Shown here in pieces: positions 41,201-49,625 of a stretch of 64,000 nt of DNA (positions within the stretch are counted from its first letter, which is position 1; every line of letters begins with the position of its first letter). Both the position numbers and the translations under genes were made by a program. Source of the stretch: Myxococcales bacterium (GTDB lineage Bacteria; Myxococcota_A; Polyangia; Polyangiales; Polyangiaceae); contig JAEUKE010000270.1 in assembly GCA_016794345.1 (NCBI GenBank), positions 186,001 to 250,000 on the forward strand. Reading direction: 5' to 3'. The notes under the pieces are model-generated. The model saw only the letters and a list, made by a program, of their open reading frames with translations, did no database searches and had not been told where the DNA came from.

Positions 41201-41974
41201 ATCGACGCCCGGCTCAGCCGGGAGATGCGCGCCGTCCGCGAGGTGGTGAGCCTCGGCTTGCAGGTGCGCACGGCGGGCAAGGTCCGTGTGCGCCAGCCGC
41301 TCGCGGAGGCGGACGTCGTCGTGGGCGACGCGGAGCTCGTGACCGGCCTGCGCGCGCACTTGCCGCTCATCGCCGAGGAGCTGAACGTGAAGAACGTGCG
41401 GCTCCTCGCCCCGGGGGAGGAGGCGGGCTTCGTTCGTTACGCGCTCAAGCCGAATTTCCGGGCGCTCGGGCCCAAGCTCGGCAAGAAGGTCCAGGCCTGC
41501 AAGGCGTCGCTGGCCAAGGCGGACGCCGGCGCGCTGCGCGCCGCGCTCGCGACGACCGGCCAGGCCACGATCGACGTCGAAGGCGAGAGCATCACGCTGG
41601 GGCCGGAGGAGGTCGAGGTCTCGGTCGAGGCGGCGGAGGGCTTCGCCGCGGCCGGCGGCCGAGCCGGCGTGGTGGTGCTCAAGCTCGAGCTGACCGACGA
41701 GCTCAGGGACGAAGGCCTGGCCCGCGAGGTGCTCGCTCGCGTCCAGCAGCTCCGCAAGGACGCCGGCCTCGCATTCACCGATCGCATCCACGTCCACGTG
41801 GACGGCAGCGCGCGGATTGTACGCGTGGCGGGCGCCACGCGCGACCTGATTGCGTCGGAGGCCCTCGCGGAGCGGGTCTCGGTCGGCGGAGAAGCGGTCG
41901 CGGCGTCCGCCGAGGAGCGGTCGTTCTCGCTCGACGGCGAGGAGCTCCGGGTCCGCCTCTCGCTCGCGAAGTGA
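38294..41974 (+). CDS. ileS: Isoleucyl-tRNA synthetase, eukaryote-like type with insertion
   Basis: This enzyme charges tRNA-Ile. The 1226-aa length is long for bacterial IleS (~930-1050). GMPHNGH at residues 64-70 is the HIGH motif, GWDTHGLPVEVEVEKEL marks the type 2 (eukaryote-like) IleS, and DCWFDSGCMP and ESKSKGN (637-643) are the KMSKS region. A typical IleS goes from KSKGN to GADALRW in about 20 residues. Here the distance is ~123 (GADAFRW at 764), so an extra ~105-residue segment lies between. The anticodon-binding domain and C-terminal helical domain are complete. The start is GTG after GAGGCAATCC, with no clear ribosome site. Confidence 0.95.
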   Translation: MPNPEKGAFSQVRTEIDFPSDEARILAFWKAKKIFEKSLSAETRATGPSKGTYVFYEGPPTANGMPHNGHVLTRAVKDAFPRYKTMQGFDVPRKAGWDTHGLPVEVEVEKELRIHGKAGIEAYGVEPFTHRCIESVFRYTEAWEKLTDKIGFWVDLPTAYVTYHRSYVESVWWALSELFKKGLLYQGHKVVWWWAQGGTALSSAEVGLGYKTVDDPSVFVAFPLASDPKTALLVWTTTPWTLPSNMYAAVHPELDYVFVEGAGDRTLVMAKGLVEAVGKKLGAELRVVKVVKGKDLVGTKYVPPFDVFAEAGAAHREVFSVIAADFVLLDASGIVHVAPAFGEDDNNAHRKLLTTHPDLPLLCAISADGTFTEVLPRYQGRWVKDCDKDIQAELKERGLLIHAEVYRHEYPFCWRSDKDPLIQFARPAWYIRTTREIHRAIENNNTVNWLPEHIQSGRFGDFLRNNVDWALSRERYWGTPLNVWINDETGNMEAPASVEEILAKNPRAFDHFVEAKKKNPELSEHLMVHKPWVDAVTWQNPGEPGTYRRVPEVIDCWFDSGCMPFAQWGYPHASGSKEVFEKSFPADFISEAIDQTRGWFYSLLMISTLVFPDRPFPHPYKTCVVLGHVGDKEGKKESKSKGNYTPPEVILERVRMEFAVVPAGAAKLAETEGVAFIAREDYEGLDLTGESAKVKVCGAGAEVSLELKPGKGLPRRIVAMHAADLAKLGATPGPDPLKVMPVEVPRLPAAQKVWIEDPTTPAPGADAFRWFFYASSPSWSNTRHSLTNVRLEQKEFLVKLRNVYSFFTIYANIDGFEPSRDKGRPAMERAELDRWMLGELAAATQKVTAALEGYLLYDAARALVDLVESLSNWYVRRSRARFWAPGTFPPADSSGAPTPLDGASAQRASQDKADAYATLYEVLVAIAGLSAPFVPYFAEELWQNLVRGPFPSSAESVHLSKFPVADESAIDARLSREMRAVREVVSLGLQVRTAGKVRVRQPLAEADVVVGDAELVTGLRAHLPLIAEELNVKNVRLLAPGEEAGFVRYALKPNFRALGPKLGKKVQACKASLAKADAGALRAALATTGQATIDVEGESITLGPEEVEVSVEAAEGFAAAGGRAGVVVLKLELTDELRDEGLAREVLARVQQLRKDAGLAFTDRIHVHVDGSARIVRVAGATRDLIASEALAERVSVGGEAVAASAEERSFSLDGEELRVRLSLAK

Positions 41975-41980
41975 GAAAAA

Positions 41981-42018
41981 AGCGCCTTCCGGAAGAATAG
42001 GTTGCGAAGAAGGGCGCT
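41981..42018. terminator. Weak inverted repeats after ileS
   Basis: AGCGCC (41981-41986) pairs with GGCGCT (42013-42018). Between them lies the palindrome CTTCCGGAAG (41986-41995). The hairpin follows the ileS stop by only 7 nt and precedes the next gene by 30 nt. It could be a terminator or attenuator without a U tract. Low certainty. Confidence 0.25.
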
Positions 42019-42048
42019 CGGTTTGGTAGCTTCAATCGCACGGCGATC

Positions 42049-43275
42049 ATGCACAAGGGGACGGGGACGAGCGCTCTCGTCGCTGCGGAAAGACGGCTCG
42101 GTGAAGAAATCGACGCCGGCTTGCGCAAGAAGTCGCCCCTCGAGCCGCGTGTAGCGGGGGCGGCGCGCGTTCTCGCCCCGTTCAGCCTCGCGGTCCGCAG
42201 CCACCTCGCGCAGGTGGCCAAGGACCTGGTCAAGAAGGAGGCCTTCGACCGCGAGCTCTACGGGGTCGCGATGCGGGCCCTGGCCGAGAACCAGGACAAG
42301 CGCCTCCACTCGGTCTTGCTCGCCGCCTTGAAGACAGAGGACGCAGGCGGCCTGCCGGCGCTCACCGCGGCGTGTTTCTCCGAGGACCCGGCGCTCACCC
42401 CGCTCATCGCCCGTGCCGCCGCGAGCACCAAGACGCAGATCGCCTTCGCCGCGGAGGTGGCCCGCACGTGCCGTGGCGAGCTCACCGGCGCTCGGCTGGC
42501 GGCGCTCGCGCCTCGAATCAAGGAGGCCCACCGCATCGCGCTCTGCGTGGACCTCCTCCTGCCGCTCGCGATCCACCCGAGCAAGGTGTCCGAGAAGGCG
42601 TGTGCATCCATGGGGGACGCGCTGCACGTCCTTCGCGGGTCCGAGCGCCACCTCGGCCGATGGCTCGTCATGGCGGAGATCGCGCACCGAGGCGCGGACA
42701 CGCGCCCCCTCAAGGAAGCCGTCGACCGGACGCAGTCCGGGCCCGACAGCTCACGCGCCGCGTGGGCGCTCGTCGCCTGGGCGCTCGAGCCCTCGCGAGG
42801 CACTGGCGGGACGCGTCCCACGTCCGAGCTCGTCGCGCGGCTCTCGCACCGACCGAGCGCCGATCGCGACACTTCGTTCCTCTTCCGCCTCGCCCACGCG
42901 AAGCACGACGCCGCGCGCCCCATGCTCGAGGCGCTCGCGCGGACGAAGCCTCTCGGCGACGAGGTCGCGCTCCGCGCGGCGTTCGTGCTCGCGAAGAACT
43001 ACGAGCAGTCCGCCTTCTTGCGCGACATCCTCGAGGCCGCGGACTCGGGCACGCGGGCGGACTTACGCGGCATCGCGGCGGCGGCCCTCTGGGATCTCGG
43101 CGAGCGGGCGCGCGCGGTCGCGCTCGCGGAGGCCCTCGCTGGCGCGGACGATCTCTCCGCGCAGACCTGGGCCGCGCTCGTGCACGCGGCCGCGAGCGCC
43201 CCGAGCGCGCGGCAGCCGAGCGAGATCGTGACGGAGAGCAACTTCCGCCGCGTGCAGTGGGGTTGGATCGAGTGA
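42049..43275 (+). CDS. Cytoplasmic HEAT-like repeat protein
   Basis: This 408-aa, almost fully helical protein is built of short helix pairs (SLAVRSHLAQVAKDLVKKEA, LYGVAMRALAENQDKRLHSV, ALRAAFVLAKNYEQSAFLRD), the appearance of HEAT or armadillo repeats. No signal peptide and no catalytic motif are seen. Its last codons overlap the GTG of the following metalloprotease gene by GTGA. A functional link, for example chaperoning or secretion assistance, is inference. The ATG is at 42049. Confidence 0.6.
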   Translation: MHKGTGTSALVAAERRLGEEIDAGLRKKSPLEPRVAGAARVLAPFSLAVRSHLAQVAKDLVKKEAFDRELYGVAMRALAENQDKRLHSVLLAALKTEDAGGLPALTAACFSEDPALTPLIARAAASTKTQIAFAAEVARTCRGELTGARLAALAPRIKEAHRIALCVDLLLPLAIHPSKVSEKACASMGDALHVLRGSERHLGRWLVMAEIAHRGADTRPLKEAVDRTQSGPDSSRAAWALVAWALEPSRGTGGTRPTSELVARLSHRPSADRDTSFLFRLAHAKHDAARPMLEALARTKPLGDEVALRAAFVLAKNYEQSAFLRDILEAADSGTRADLRGIAAAALWDLGERARAVALAEALAGADDLSAQTWAALVHAAASAPSARQPSEIVTESNFRRVQWGWIE

Positions 43276-44747
43276 AGCCGGCGAAAGAAGCGCTCGCGCT
43301 CCTCTCGGGTCTCTTCGTCACGGCGCTCTCGGGTATCTCGGCGGCCGACGTGTCGCTCTCCTTCGTGGACGCGGCTGGCTCGACGCGGACGGAGGTCGCG
43401 CTCGCCAGCAGCGCGCCCACGAACGGCGAAGACGACCGCGACGCGGTCCGCGTCTTCGCGGTCGCGCCTCCGGGCGATCTGCCCGCTTCGGTCTCCATCA
43501 GCTCGCGCGCCGCGCCGGATGGCGACGCGACCACGTCGACGCTCGAGCTGCTCCGCGACTTGCCGCTCGAGAGCGCGCCGTGCCCGGCGGGCGCTCCGAA
43601 GGGCTCCGCCTGCGGGCAGACGGCGCCGCTCCGCGTGGTCTTCGACGACATCGACCGGCTGCACCCGCTCGTCTCGCGGCGGAGCATCCTCGCCGAGCTC
43701 GGCGGCGCGATCGTCGCGACCGCGGCCGGTGTCTCGACATCCGCGCGCGTGACCACGCCGGACGGGCGGCACCGCGCTCACCTGCGCGTGCACGTGCTCC
43801 GCATGACGGTCGGGGGCCCGACCGCCATCGGTCGCGACGAGGCCGACGCGGCACGCCTCGTCCAGGGCGAGGTCGGTCGAGCCAACGGGATCTGGGGCGC
43901 CTGCGGGATCGGCTTCGGCCCACGCCCTTCGATCGCGATCGAGATCGTGGACCCGCCGCCGCCGTGGCTGCTCGCCATCGGCTGCGGCGCAGGCCTGCCC
44001 GCGTCGGGCGGCGCGCTCACGTTCTCGGTCGACGGTCGCGAGCTGACCGTCCCGACCCGGCGAGGGCAGTCCCCCCGCGGCGTCGCGCGTGTCGTGGCGG
44101 CGGCGCTCGGCGCGAAGGGCTACGGGGTCACCGTGAGCGACAACGGCCTCTCCACCGCGAGCGGCCGGGCGTCGGTCGACCTGCTCGTACGTCGCAAGGA
44201 CAAGAAGCTCGCGACAATCACAGCGCCGCTCTCCGGCGCGGTCTCCTCCGACCCGACTCTCGACGCCTGCATCGGCCGCGTCGCGCTCGAGGACGGCTTG
44301 CAGCACTTCGGCGACGCGGACGCGGTCGCGGGCACCTTGGAGGAGCGGACCCTCGTCAAGGCGTTCGAGGACGGCGACCCCTCCACGCTCGACGTCTTCG
44401 TCATCCCGAGCTTCGGCGGGGACTCGCGTATCGGCGAGTCGTTCATCTTCGCGGACTCGGGGGCCATCAAGAACACGGTCATCGTGGACCGCGCCGGGTT
44501 CCGCGCGCACCGCGCGTCGTTCACGCTCGCGCACGAGGTCGGCCACGTGCTCCTCGACCAACCCGGCCACCCCGACGACTTCGGCGTCGATACGCCCACC
44601 CGCCTGATGGACGCCGACGCGGTCAACGCTTCGGCGTTTGGCCCACGCCGCCTCGAGCGCGAGGAGTGTGCGCGAGCGCTCAGGCAGAGCGGGCCGCGTT
44701 CTCCCTCGGGTTTGCTCGTGCCCTGGAGCCTCCCGCCGCTTCCGTGA
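43272..44747 (+). CDS. Exported zinc metalloprotease-like protein
   Basis: This 491-aa protein starts at GTG 43272 with a signal-like segment (VKPAKEALALLSGLFVTALS, GISAA). The central part is beta-rich. The C-terminus holds TLAHEVGHVLLDQPGH with His421, Glu422, His425 and His433, a zinc-binding HExxH followed eight residues on by His. Then comes THRLMDAD-like text (TRLMDADAVN) that could be the Met-turn, as in metzincins. The fold is divergent and no subfamily is certain. It is coupled by overlap to the HEAT-like gene. Confidence 0.7.
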   Translation: MKPAKEALALLSGLFVTALSGISAADVSLSFVDAAGSTRTEVALASSAPTNGEDDRDAVRVFAVAPPGDLPASVSISSRAAPDGDATTSTLELLRDLPLESAPCPAGAPKGSACGQTAPLRVVFDDIDRLHPLVSRRSILAELGGAIVATAAGVSTSARVTTPDGRHRAHLRVHVLRMTVGGPTAIGRDEADAARLVQGEVGRANGIWGACGIGFGPRPSIAIEIVDPPPPWLLAIGCGAGLPASGGALTFSVDGRELTVPTRRGQSPRGVARVVAAALGAKGYGVTVSDNGLSTASGRASVDLLVRRKDKKLATITAPLSGAVSSDPTLDACIGRVALEDGLQHFGDADAVAGTLEERTLVKAFEDGDPSTLDVFVIPSFGGDSRIGESFIFADSGAIKNTVIVDRAGFRAHRASFTLAHEVGHVLLDQPGHPDDFGVDTPTRLMDADAVNASAFGPRRLEREECARALRQSGPRSPSGLLVPWSLPPLP

Positions 44748-44791
44748 CGATTTCTCGGTAGGGAGTCGGCGCCGCCACACGTCTAGGGTCC

Positions 44792-46414
44792 GTGCGAAAC
44801 CTTCGTGCGCGTCCCCCGAGAGGACGCGTGGTGCTCGTGTCGCTTCTGCTCCCGTTATTCGGCTTCGCGGCTCGGCCCGCGCTGGCCCAGCCGCTCGAGC
44901 TGGCGCGCGCGCTCCAGGAGGCGCAGTCGAGCCACGAGCAGGCTCGGATCGCGCGCCTCGCCGAGGAGCAAGCGGACGCGGAGGTGGAGCGAGCGCGTTC
45001 GGACTTCTACCCGACTCTCAGCGCGGGCGTCTCGGCGACGCTGCGAGCGCAGGCCCGTCAGGACAGATACTACTCGGCCCAGGGCGACGTCACCCTCGCG
45101 CAGCCGCTGTTTCGCCCGTCGACGCTGCCGATCCTCTGGAGCGCGGAGCATCGAAGGAAGGCCGCCGCGCACAGCGCGAAGGACACCGAACGGACGCTCG
45201 CGCTCGACACGGCCCAAGCCTTCTTCGACGTGCTCGCTGCCGAGCGTGTGCTCGACGCAGCGAAGAGGCGGCTCGACCGCGCGCGGGAGAACTTCGCGAC
45301 CTCGGAGGCGCGCGCGGAGGCCGAGCTCAGCTCCAGCAACGACGTGACGCGAGCGCGGCTCGACCTGACGAGCGCTCGACGGGAGGTTGTCGCGCGGACG
45401 GCGGAGCTCGAGGAGCGCCGGCTCGGGCTCGGGCTGCTCGTCGGGCACGCCGTCGACGGGCCCCTCGCCGCGCCGACGGCGACGCTGGCGCGCGCGGAGT
45501 CGGCGCCGCTGCCCGCCACGCGCGGCTCACGAGGCGCAGCCGAACGACGCCCCGACGTGCTCGCGCTCCGCGAGCAGGCGAAGGCGGCGCGCGAGTCGGC
45601 CGACGAGCCGCGCTTCAGGCTCGCCCCTTCGGTGGACCTGTTGGGGCAGGTCCGGATGGCTCCGGATCCGGTGGCCGGCACGTCCTGGCACGAGGAGAGC
45701 GTCACCCTGTCGCTCTCGTGGACGATCTTCGACGGGGGTCGGTACGCCGACAGGCGCTCGCGATCCGCGCAGGCCGAGCAGATCGAGCAGCGCGAGCGGT
45801 TGCTCGTGCGCTCGATCGACGCCGAGGTGCAGGCCCAGCTCGTCACCGTCCGCGTTGCCCGCGACGCGAGCCGGATCGCCGAGGAGGCCGTCCGCGCGGC
45901 GCGCGCCAACACGGAGGAGACCTCGATCCTCTACCAGAACGGCCTCGCCCGCGCGTTCGAGCTCGTGAACGCGAACACCGAGCAGTTCCAGGCCGAGGTC
46001 GACGCGGAGACCGCGCGGATCGAGGTCGTGCGCGGCTGGCTCGGCCTGCGTTTCGCGCTCGGCCTCCCGCTGCTCGACGACGCGGGCTCGGAAGAGCGGA
46101 GTCGCCGTGACGCGGCTCGGAAGGCGCGGCGTCGTGTTGATCGCCGCGGCGGCGGCGGTCGGGTGCCGGGGCGGGGAGGGCAAGGGCGGGCGCGGGAGCG
46201 GGTCCGCCTCGGCGGGCGGAGGCAGGCGCGGGGGCCGCGGCGGCGCTCCGAAGTTCCCCGTCGACGTCTACGCGGTCGAGCAACACCGCATCGAGTACGC
46301 CGTGACCGCACCGGGGACCATCGAGGCGTTCGAGCGGGTCCAGGTCACCGCGCGCGTGGCCGGCGTCGTCGACAAGGTGGCCTTCGCCGAGGGGCAGACC
46401 GTGGCCAAAGGTGA
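44792..46414 (+). CDS. TolC-family outer-membrane efflux protein, reading frame runs on past its natural end
   Basis: The first ~437 residues form a TolC-type trimeric channel: a signal (VVLVSLLLPLFGFAARPALA), a long coiled-coil repeat with LQEAQSSHEQARIARLAEEQ, TLAQPLFRP, and a second coiled coil up to GWLGLRFALGLPLLDD. After ~residue 440 the frame continues for ~100 residues as Arg/Gly-rich nonsense, out of frame with the adaptor gene beginning at 46107. The natural stop seems lost to a small indel. A GTGA tetranucleotide at 46107, in another frame, is where a normal TolC stop/adaptor start overlap would be expected. The protein may still function with a ragged tail. The start is GTG. Confidence 0.8.
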   Translation: MRNLRARPPRGRVVLVSLLLPLFGFAARPALAQPLELARALQEAQSSHEQARIARLAEEQADAEVERARSDFYPTLSAGVSATLRAQARQDRYYSAQGDVTLAQPLFRPSTLPILWSAEHRRKAAAHSAKDTERTLALDTAQAFFDVLAAERVLDAAKRRLDRARENFATSEARAEAELSSSNDVTRARLDLTSARREVVARTAELEERRLGLGLLVGHAVDGPLAAPTATLARAESAPLPATRGSRGAAERRPDVLALREQAKAARESADEPRFRLAPSVDLLGQVRMAPDPVAGTSWHEESVTLSLSWTIFDGGRYADRRSRSAQAEQIEQRERLLVRSIDAEVQAQLVTVRVARDASRIAEEAVRAARANTEETSILYQNGLARAFELVNANTEQFQAEVDAETARIEVVRGWLGLRFALGLPLLDDAGSEERSRRDAARKARRRVDRRGGGGRVPGRGGQGRARERVRLGGRRQARGPRRRSEVPRRRLRGRATPHRVRRDRTGDHRGVRAGPGHRARGRRRRQGGLRRGADRGQR

Positions 46415-47081
46415 CACGCTTGTCATCATCGACTCCGAGCGGTACGCGCTCGGCGTCAACAGCGCCAAGGCGGCGCTGGAGAAGGCGGAGGCTGCGCAGA
46501 AGGAGGTCGACGGGATGCTCGCGCGGCGCCAGGGCGCGACGGAGAAGCACCCGGGCCTGATCCCGCGCTCTCGGCGCAGGAGCCAGTTCGCGTCGTTCCT
46601 CCACCCGGTCACCGTCCTGACGATCTTGCCCATGGCGCTGGCCGGCGCCGTGGTCGGACTCGCGATCGCGGGCGCTTCGCTCGACATCTTCAGCATGATC
46701 GGCCTCTTGCTCCTCATGGGCATCGTGAAGAAGAACTCGATCGTCCTCGTGGAGTACGCGAACCAGGTGAGGGAAGAGGACGGGCTCGGGGCCGCGGAGG
46801 CGATGCAACGTGCCGGTCCGGTACGTCTCCGACCGATCCTGATGACGACCTTCGCGACGATGATGGCCGCCGTGCCCGCGGTGTTGGGGCTGGGCCCGGG
46901 GGCCGAGACGCGCGGGCCGATGGCCGCGGCGGTGCTCGGCGGCCTCGCGCTCTCCACGGTCCTCAGCCTGCTCGTGGTCCCGGCCTTCTACCTGCTTGCG
47001 GACAGGCTGAAGGCCCGGATCGTGAGGCGCTCGTCGGAGCCGTCCCATTCTCCCATCAAGCCCGTCGCCCACCCTCCGTGA
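46107..47081 (+). pseudogene. Chimeric remnant: RND efflux adaptor N-terminus fused to RND pump C-terminus
   Basis: One 324-aa frame begins as a periplasmic adaptor (HlyD/AcrA type): lipobox region IAAAAAVGCRGG, Gly/Arg-rich linker, then VDVYAVEQHRIEYAVTAPGT and VTARVAGVVDKVAFAEGQTV. At about residue 150 it jumps directly into the C-terminal part of an RND permease: SQFASFLHPVTVLTILPMAL, IDIFSMIG-like IFSMIGLLLLMGIVKKNSIV, LRPILMTTFATMMAAVPAVL and TVLSLLVVPAFYLLADRLKA. The rest of the adaptor and about 850 residues of the pump are absent. The likely cause is an in-frame deletion of several kilobases. It follows a TolC gene whose frame is also damaged, so the operon is decaying. Confidence 0.85.
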
Positions 47082-47153
47082 GCATTCGATGAGCGGGGCG
47101 AGACAGTAGGAGGTTTGCCGAGTTCGGGTGTACCATCGAGACGGCAATCTCCG

Positions 47154-48182
47154 ATGAGACCTCGACTTCTCGCTTCGTGCCTGGGCGCCGTCATCATGAC
47201 CACGCTGCTCGCGACCGCCTCGCCGGCGGTCGCGCAAGAGGTCGAGGTCACGCCCGAAGCCCGCGAGAAGTTCAGGGCCGGCGTCGCGCTCATCAAGGAC
47301 CCCGACGGCGCTCGTTACGAGGAGGCGTACATCGCGTTCAAGGCCGCATACGCGATCTCGCCGTCGCCGAACATGCTCGGCAACCTCGGCCTGTGTGCGC
47401 TGAAGCTCGAGCGCGACGGCGAGGCGATCGAGGCCTACTCCAAGTACCTCGAGAAGGGCACGGGCATCGGCGACGACGAGCGCAAGCAGATCGAGACCGA
47501 TCTCGCGACGATGAAGAGCACGCTCGCCACGCTCGCGATCACGGTCACGCCGCCCGGCGCGACGGTGATCGACAAGCGGCAACGCGCGTCGGGCTCGCCG
47601 ATCCGAAACCCGTACGGGCCGCTCGCGCAAGGCGCGAACAAGCTCGGCCTGCGCGCGGGCACCCACGAGATCACCGTCTCGGCGCCGGGCTTCGTCGACC
47701 AGACGCTCACCGTCGAGCTCCTCCCGGGGCAGACGGTCGAGAAGACCGTCACGCTCGAGAAGCCGGCCGAGCAACCCGGTCCCGGCCCTGGCCCTGGCCC
47801 CGGTCCCGGCCCCGGCCCCGCCCCCGACACGGCCGAGGTGGACCGACCGGTGCCGGTCTACGTCTGGGTGACCCTGGGGCTCACCGGCGCGCTCGCCATC
47901 GGCGCCGGCGTGACGGGCGGTCTGGCGCTCGCGAACAAGAGCGACTTCGACGAGAAGAACAACGGGAGTAACCCACAAGAGGCAGAGGACCTGCGGAGCA
48001 CGGGGCAGGCCCTCAACATCACGACGGACGTGTTGATCGGCACGGCGGCAGCGGCCGGCGCCGTGACGCTCATCCTGTTTTTGACCAGGCCCGAGGTGCC
48101 CGTCGAGAAGACGGGCCGCCTCACGCTCCCGGTGGCGGTCGCCCCGACCGGCACGGGCGCGATGGTGTTCGGTGCGTTCTGA
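47154..48182 (+). CDS. Exported TPR/PEGA-type protein with transmembrane helix
   Basis: This 342-aa protein has a signal (MRPRLLASCLGAVIMTTLLA, TASPAVA) and a TPR-like helical part containing AYIAFKAAYAISPSPNMLGNL and YSKYLEKG. A PEGA-like strand region follows (LAITVTPPGATVIDKRQRAS, GLRAGTHEITVSAPGFVDQT). Then come a Pro-Gly repeat linker (47775-47825), a transmembrane helix (VWVTLGLTGALAIGAGVTGG) and another hydrophobic helix near the end. Such proteins are numerous in Myxococcota and sit in the envelope, often beside Ser/Thr kinases, as here. The start at 47154 is the second ATG in frame and has the signal; the first frame start at 47115 is antisense noise. Confidence 0.7.
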   Translation: MRPRLLASCLGAVIMTTLLATASPAVAQEVEVTPEAREKFRAGVALIKDPDGARYEEAYIAFKAAYAISPSPNMLGNLGLCALKLERDGEAIEAYSKYLEKGTGIGDDERKQIETDLATMKSTLATLAITVTPPGATVIDKRQRASGSPIRNPYGPLAQGANKLGLRAGTHEITVSAPGFVDQTLTVELLPGQTVEKTVTLEKPAEQPGPGPGPGPGPGPGPAPDTAEVDRPVPVYVWVTLGLTGALAIGAGVTGGLALANKSDFDEKNNGSNPQEAEDLRSTGQALNITTDVLIGTAAAAGAVTLILFLTRPEVPVEKTGRLTLPVAVAPTGTGAMVFGAF

Positions 48183-48203
48183 GCAGGGGAGGGACGGTCA
48201 CCC

Positions 48204-49619
48204 ATGAGCCTCTCGGTCGGTCAGGTCGTCGATGGCAAGTACCGGATCGTGCGCTTGCTCGGGCAAGGCGCCATGGGCGCCGTGTTCGAGGGCGAGAACG
48301 TCCGCATCCACCGGCGCGTGGCTATCAAGGTGCTTCACGCCGCGGTCGCCGCGCGGAAGGACCTGGTCGACCGGTTCGAACGCGAGGCGCAGGCTGCCGG
48401 TCGCATCGGCTCCGCGCACATCGTGGAGGTGCTCGATCTCGGTGAGCTGCCCGATGGCTCCCGCTACCTCGTGATGGAGTACCTCGACGGCGAGGCCCTG
48501 AGCGGGCGCATGCAGAGCTGCGGTCGCATGTTGCCCGGCCAGATCCTGCCCATCCTGCGGCAGCTCCTCGTCGGTCTCGGCGCCGCGCACCAGGCGGGCA
48601 TCGTCCACCGCGACATGAAGCCGGACAACGTCTTCCTGTTGAAGGAGCTCGCCGGCCAGCCCGATTTCGTGAAGGTGCTCGACTTCGGCGTCTCGAAGTT
48701 CAACGTGCTCAACAGCGAAGAAGCCAGCATGACCAAGACGGGCGCGGTCATGGGCACGCCCTATTACATGTCGCCGGAGCAGGCGAAGGGCGCGCGCGAT
48801 CTCGACGCACGCAGCGACCTCTTCGCCGTAGGCGTCATCCTCTACGAGGCAGTGACGGGCAACGTCCCGTTCGACGGCGAGACGTTCAACGAGCTCATGT
48901 TCAAGATCGCCCTGCAGGACCCGCCTCCGCCCGAGACGATCGTCCCCGGGCTGGACCCGGCCATCGGGCGGATGATCCGCAAGGCCATGGCCCGCGAGCC
49001 GGGGCAGCGTTTTCAGAGCGCGGCGGACTTCATCGCGGCGATCGACGAGTGGTTGCGCACCGGTCGGGTCTCGCACTCGCAGCCGCCGCTCGGCGGCGCC
49101 GCGCTCGCGGAGGGCCCGACGATCCCGGCTCCCGGGGGCGGCCCCGGTGGTCCCCACGGCCGGACGAAGGCGGAGTGGTCGACGAGCGAGGTGCGCGCGA
49201 CGAAGCCGTCGAAGGCTCCGCTCGTCGCGGCGCTCGCCGTCGCGTTGCTCGGCGCCGGGGGCGCGGGCGCTTACCTGTTGCGCGACAAGATCGGCCTCGG
49301 CGGCGCCACCGCGGCAGCGGCTCCGTCCGCGGTCGTCTCGGAGCCCCCGAAGACCGAGGAGAAGGCGACCCCTCCCGCGGCGTCCGACAAGCCTGCGGCC
49401 GACGCGCCGCCGAGCTCGGCGGAGGCCGCGGCCTCCCAGAGCGCCCCGCCGGCGGAGAGCGCCGCCCCGGTCGCCTCGTCGGGCTCGTCGAGCTCGGGCA
49501 GCAAGCCCACGAAGACCGGCGGCGGCGCCACCAAGCCGCCCGCCGCGCCCACGACGGCAAAGCCCACCGCCGCGCCGCCTCCCACGTCCACGGGGCGGCA
49601 GCCGCGCGAGAACATCTGA
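48204..49619 (+). CDS. PknB-type Ser/Thr protein kinase with C-terminal transmembrane helix
   Basis: This 471-aa protein has a complete Hanks kinase domain at ~9-275: glycine loop LLGQGAMGAVFEG, VAIKVLH lysine, HRDMKPDN catalytic loop, DFGVSKF Mg loop, GTPYYMSPEQ and DLFAVGVILYE. A Gly/Pro linker leads to a single transmembrane helix around residues 338-359 (APLVAALAVALLGAGGAGAY) and a periplasmic Ala/Pro/Ser-rich tail of ~110 residues. It is active by motif content. Substrate is unknown; the preceding PEGA-type protein is a plausible partner (inference). The ATG follows a GGGAGGG ribosome site. Confidence 0.95.
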   Translation: MSLSVGQVVDGKYRIVRLLGQGAMGAVFEGENVRIHRRVAIKVLHAAVAARKDLVDRFEREAQAAGRIGSAHIVEVLDLGELPDGSRYLVMEYLDGEALSGRMQSCGRMLPGQILPILRQLLVGLGAAHQAGIVHRDMKPDNVFLLKELAGQPDFVKVLDFGVSKFNVLNSEEASMTKTGAVMGTPYYMSPEQAKGARDLDARSDLFAVGVILYEAVTGNVPFDGETFNELMFKIALQDPPPPETIVPGLDPAIGRMIRKAMAREPGQRFQSAADFIAAIDEWLRTGRVSHSQPPLGGAALAEGPTIPAPGGGPGGPHGRTKAEWSTSEVRATKPSKAPLVAALAVALLGAGGAGAYLLRDKIGLGGATAAAAPSAVVSEPPKTEEKATPPAASDKPAADAPPSSAEAAASQSAPPAESAAPVASSGSSSSGSKPTKTGGGATKPPAAPTTAKPTAAPPPTSTGRQPRENI

Positions 49620-49625
49620 GCCAGC

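Noticed and set aside
38102..41797. Long minus-strand frame
   Set aside because: It is antisense to ileS with no recognisable domain. The real gene is the plus-strand synthetase.
47775..47825. Possible tandem non-coding repeat
   Set aside because: It is a Pro-Gly codon run inside a protein linker.
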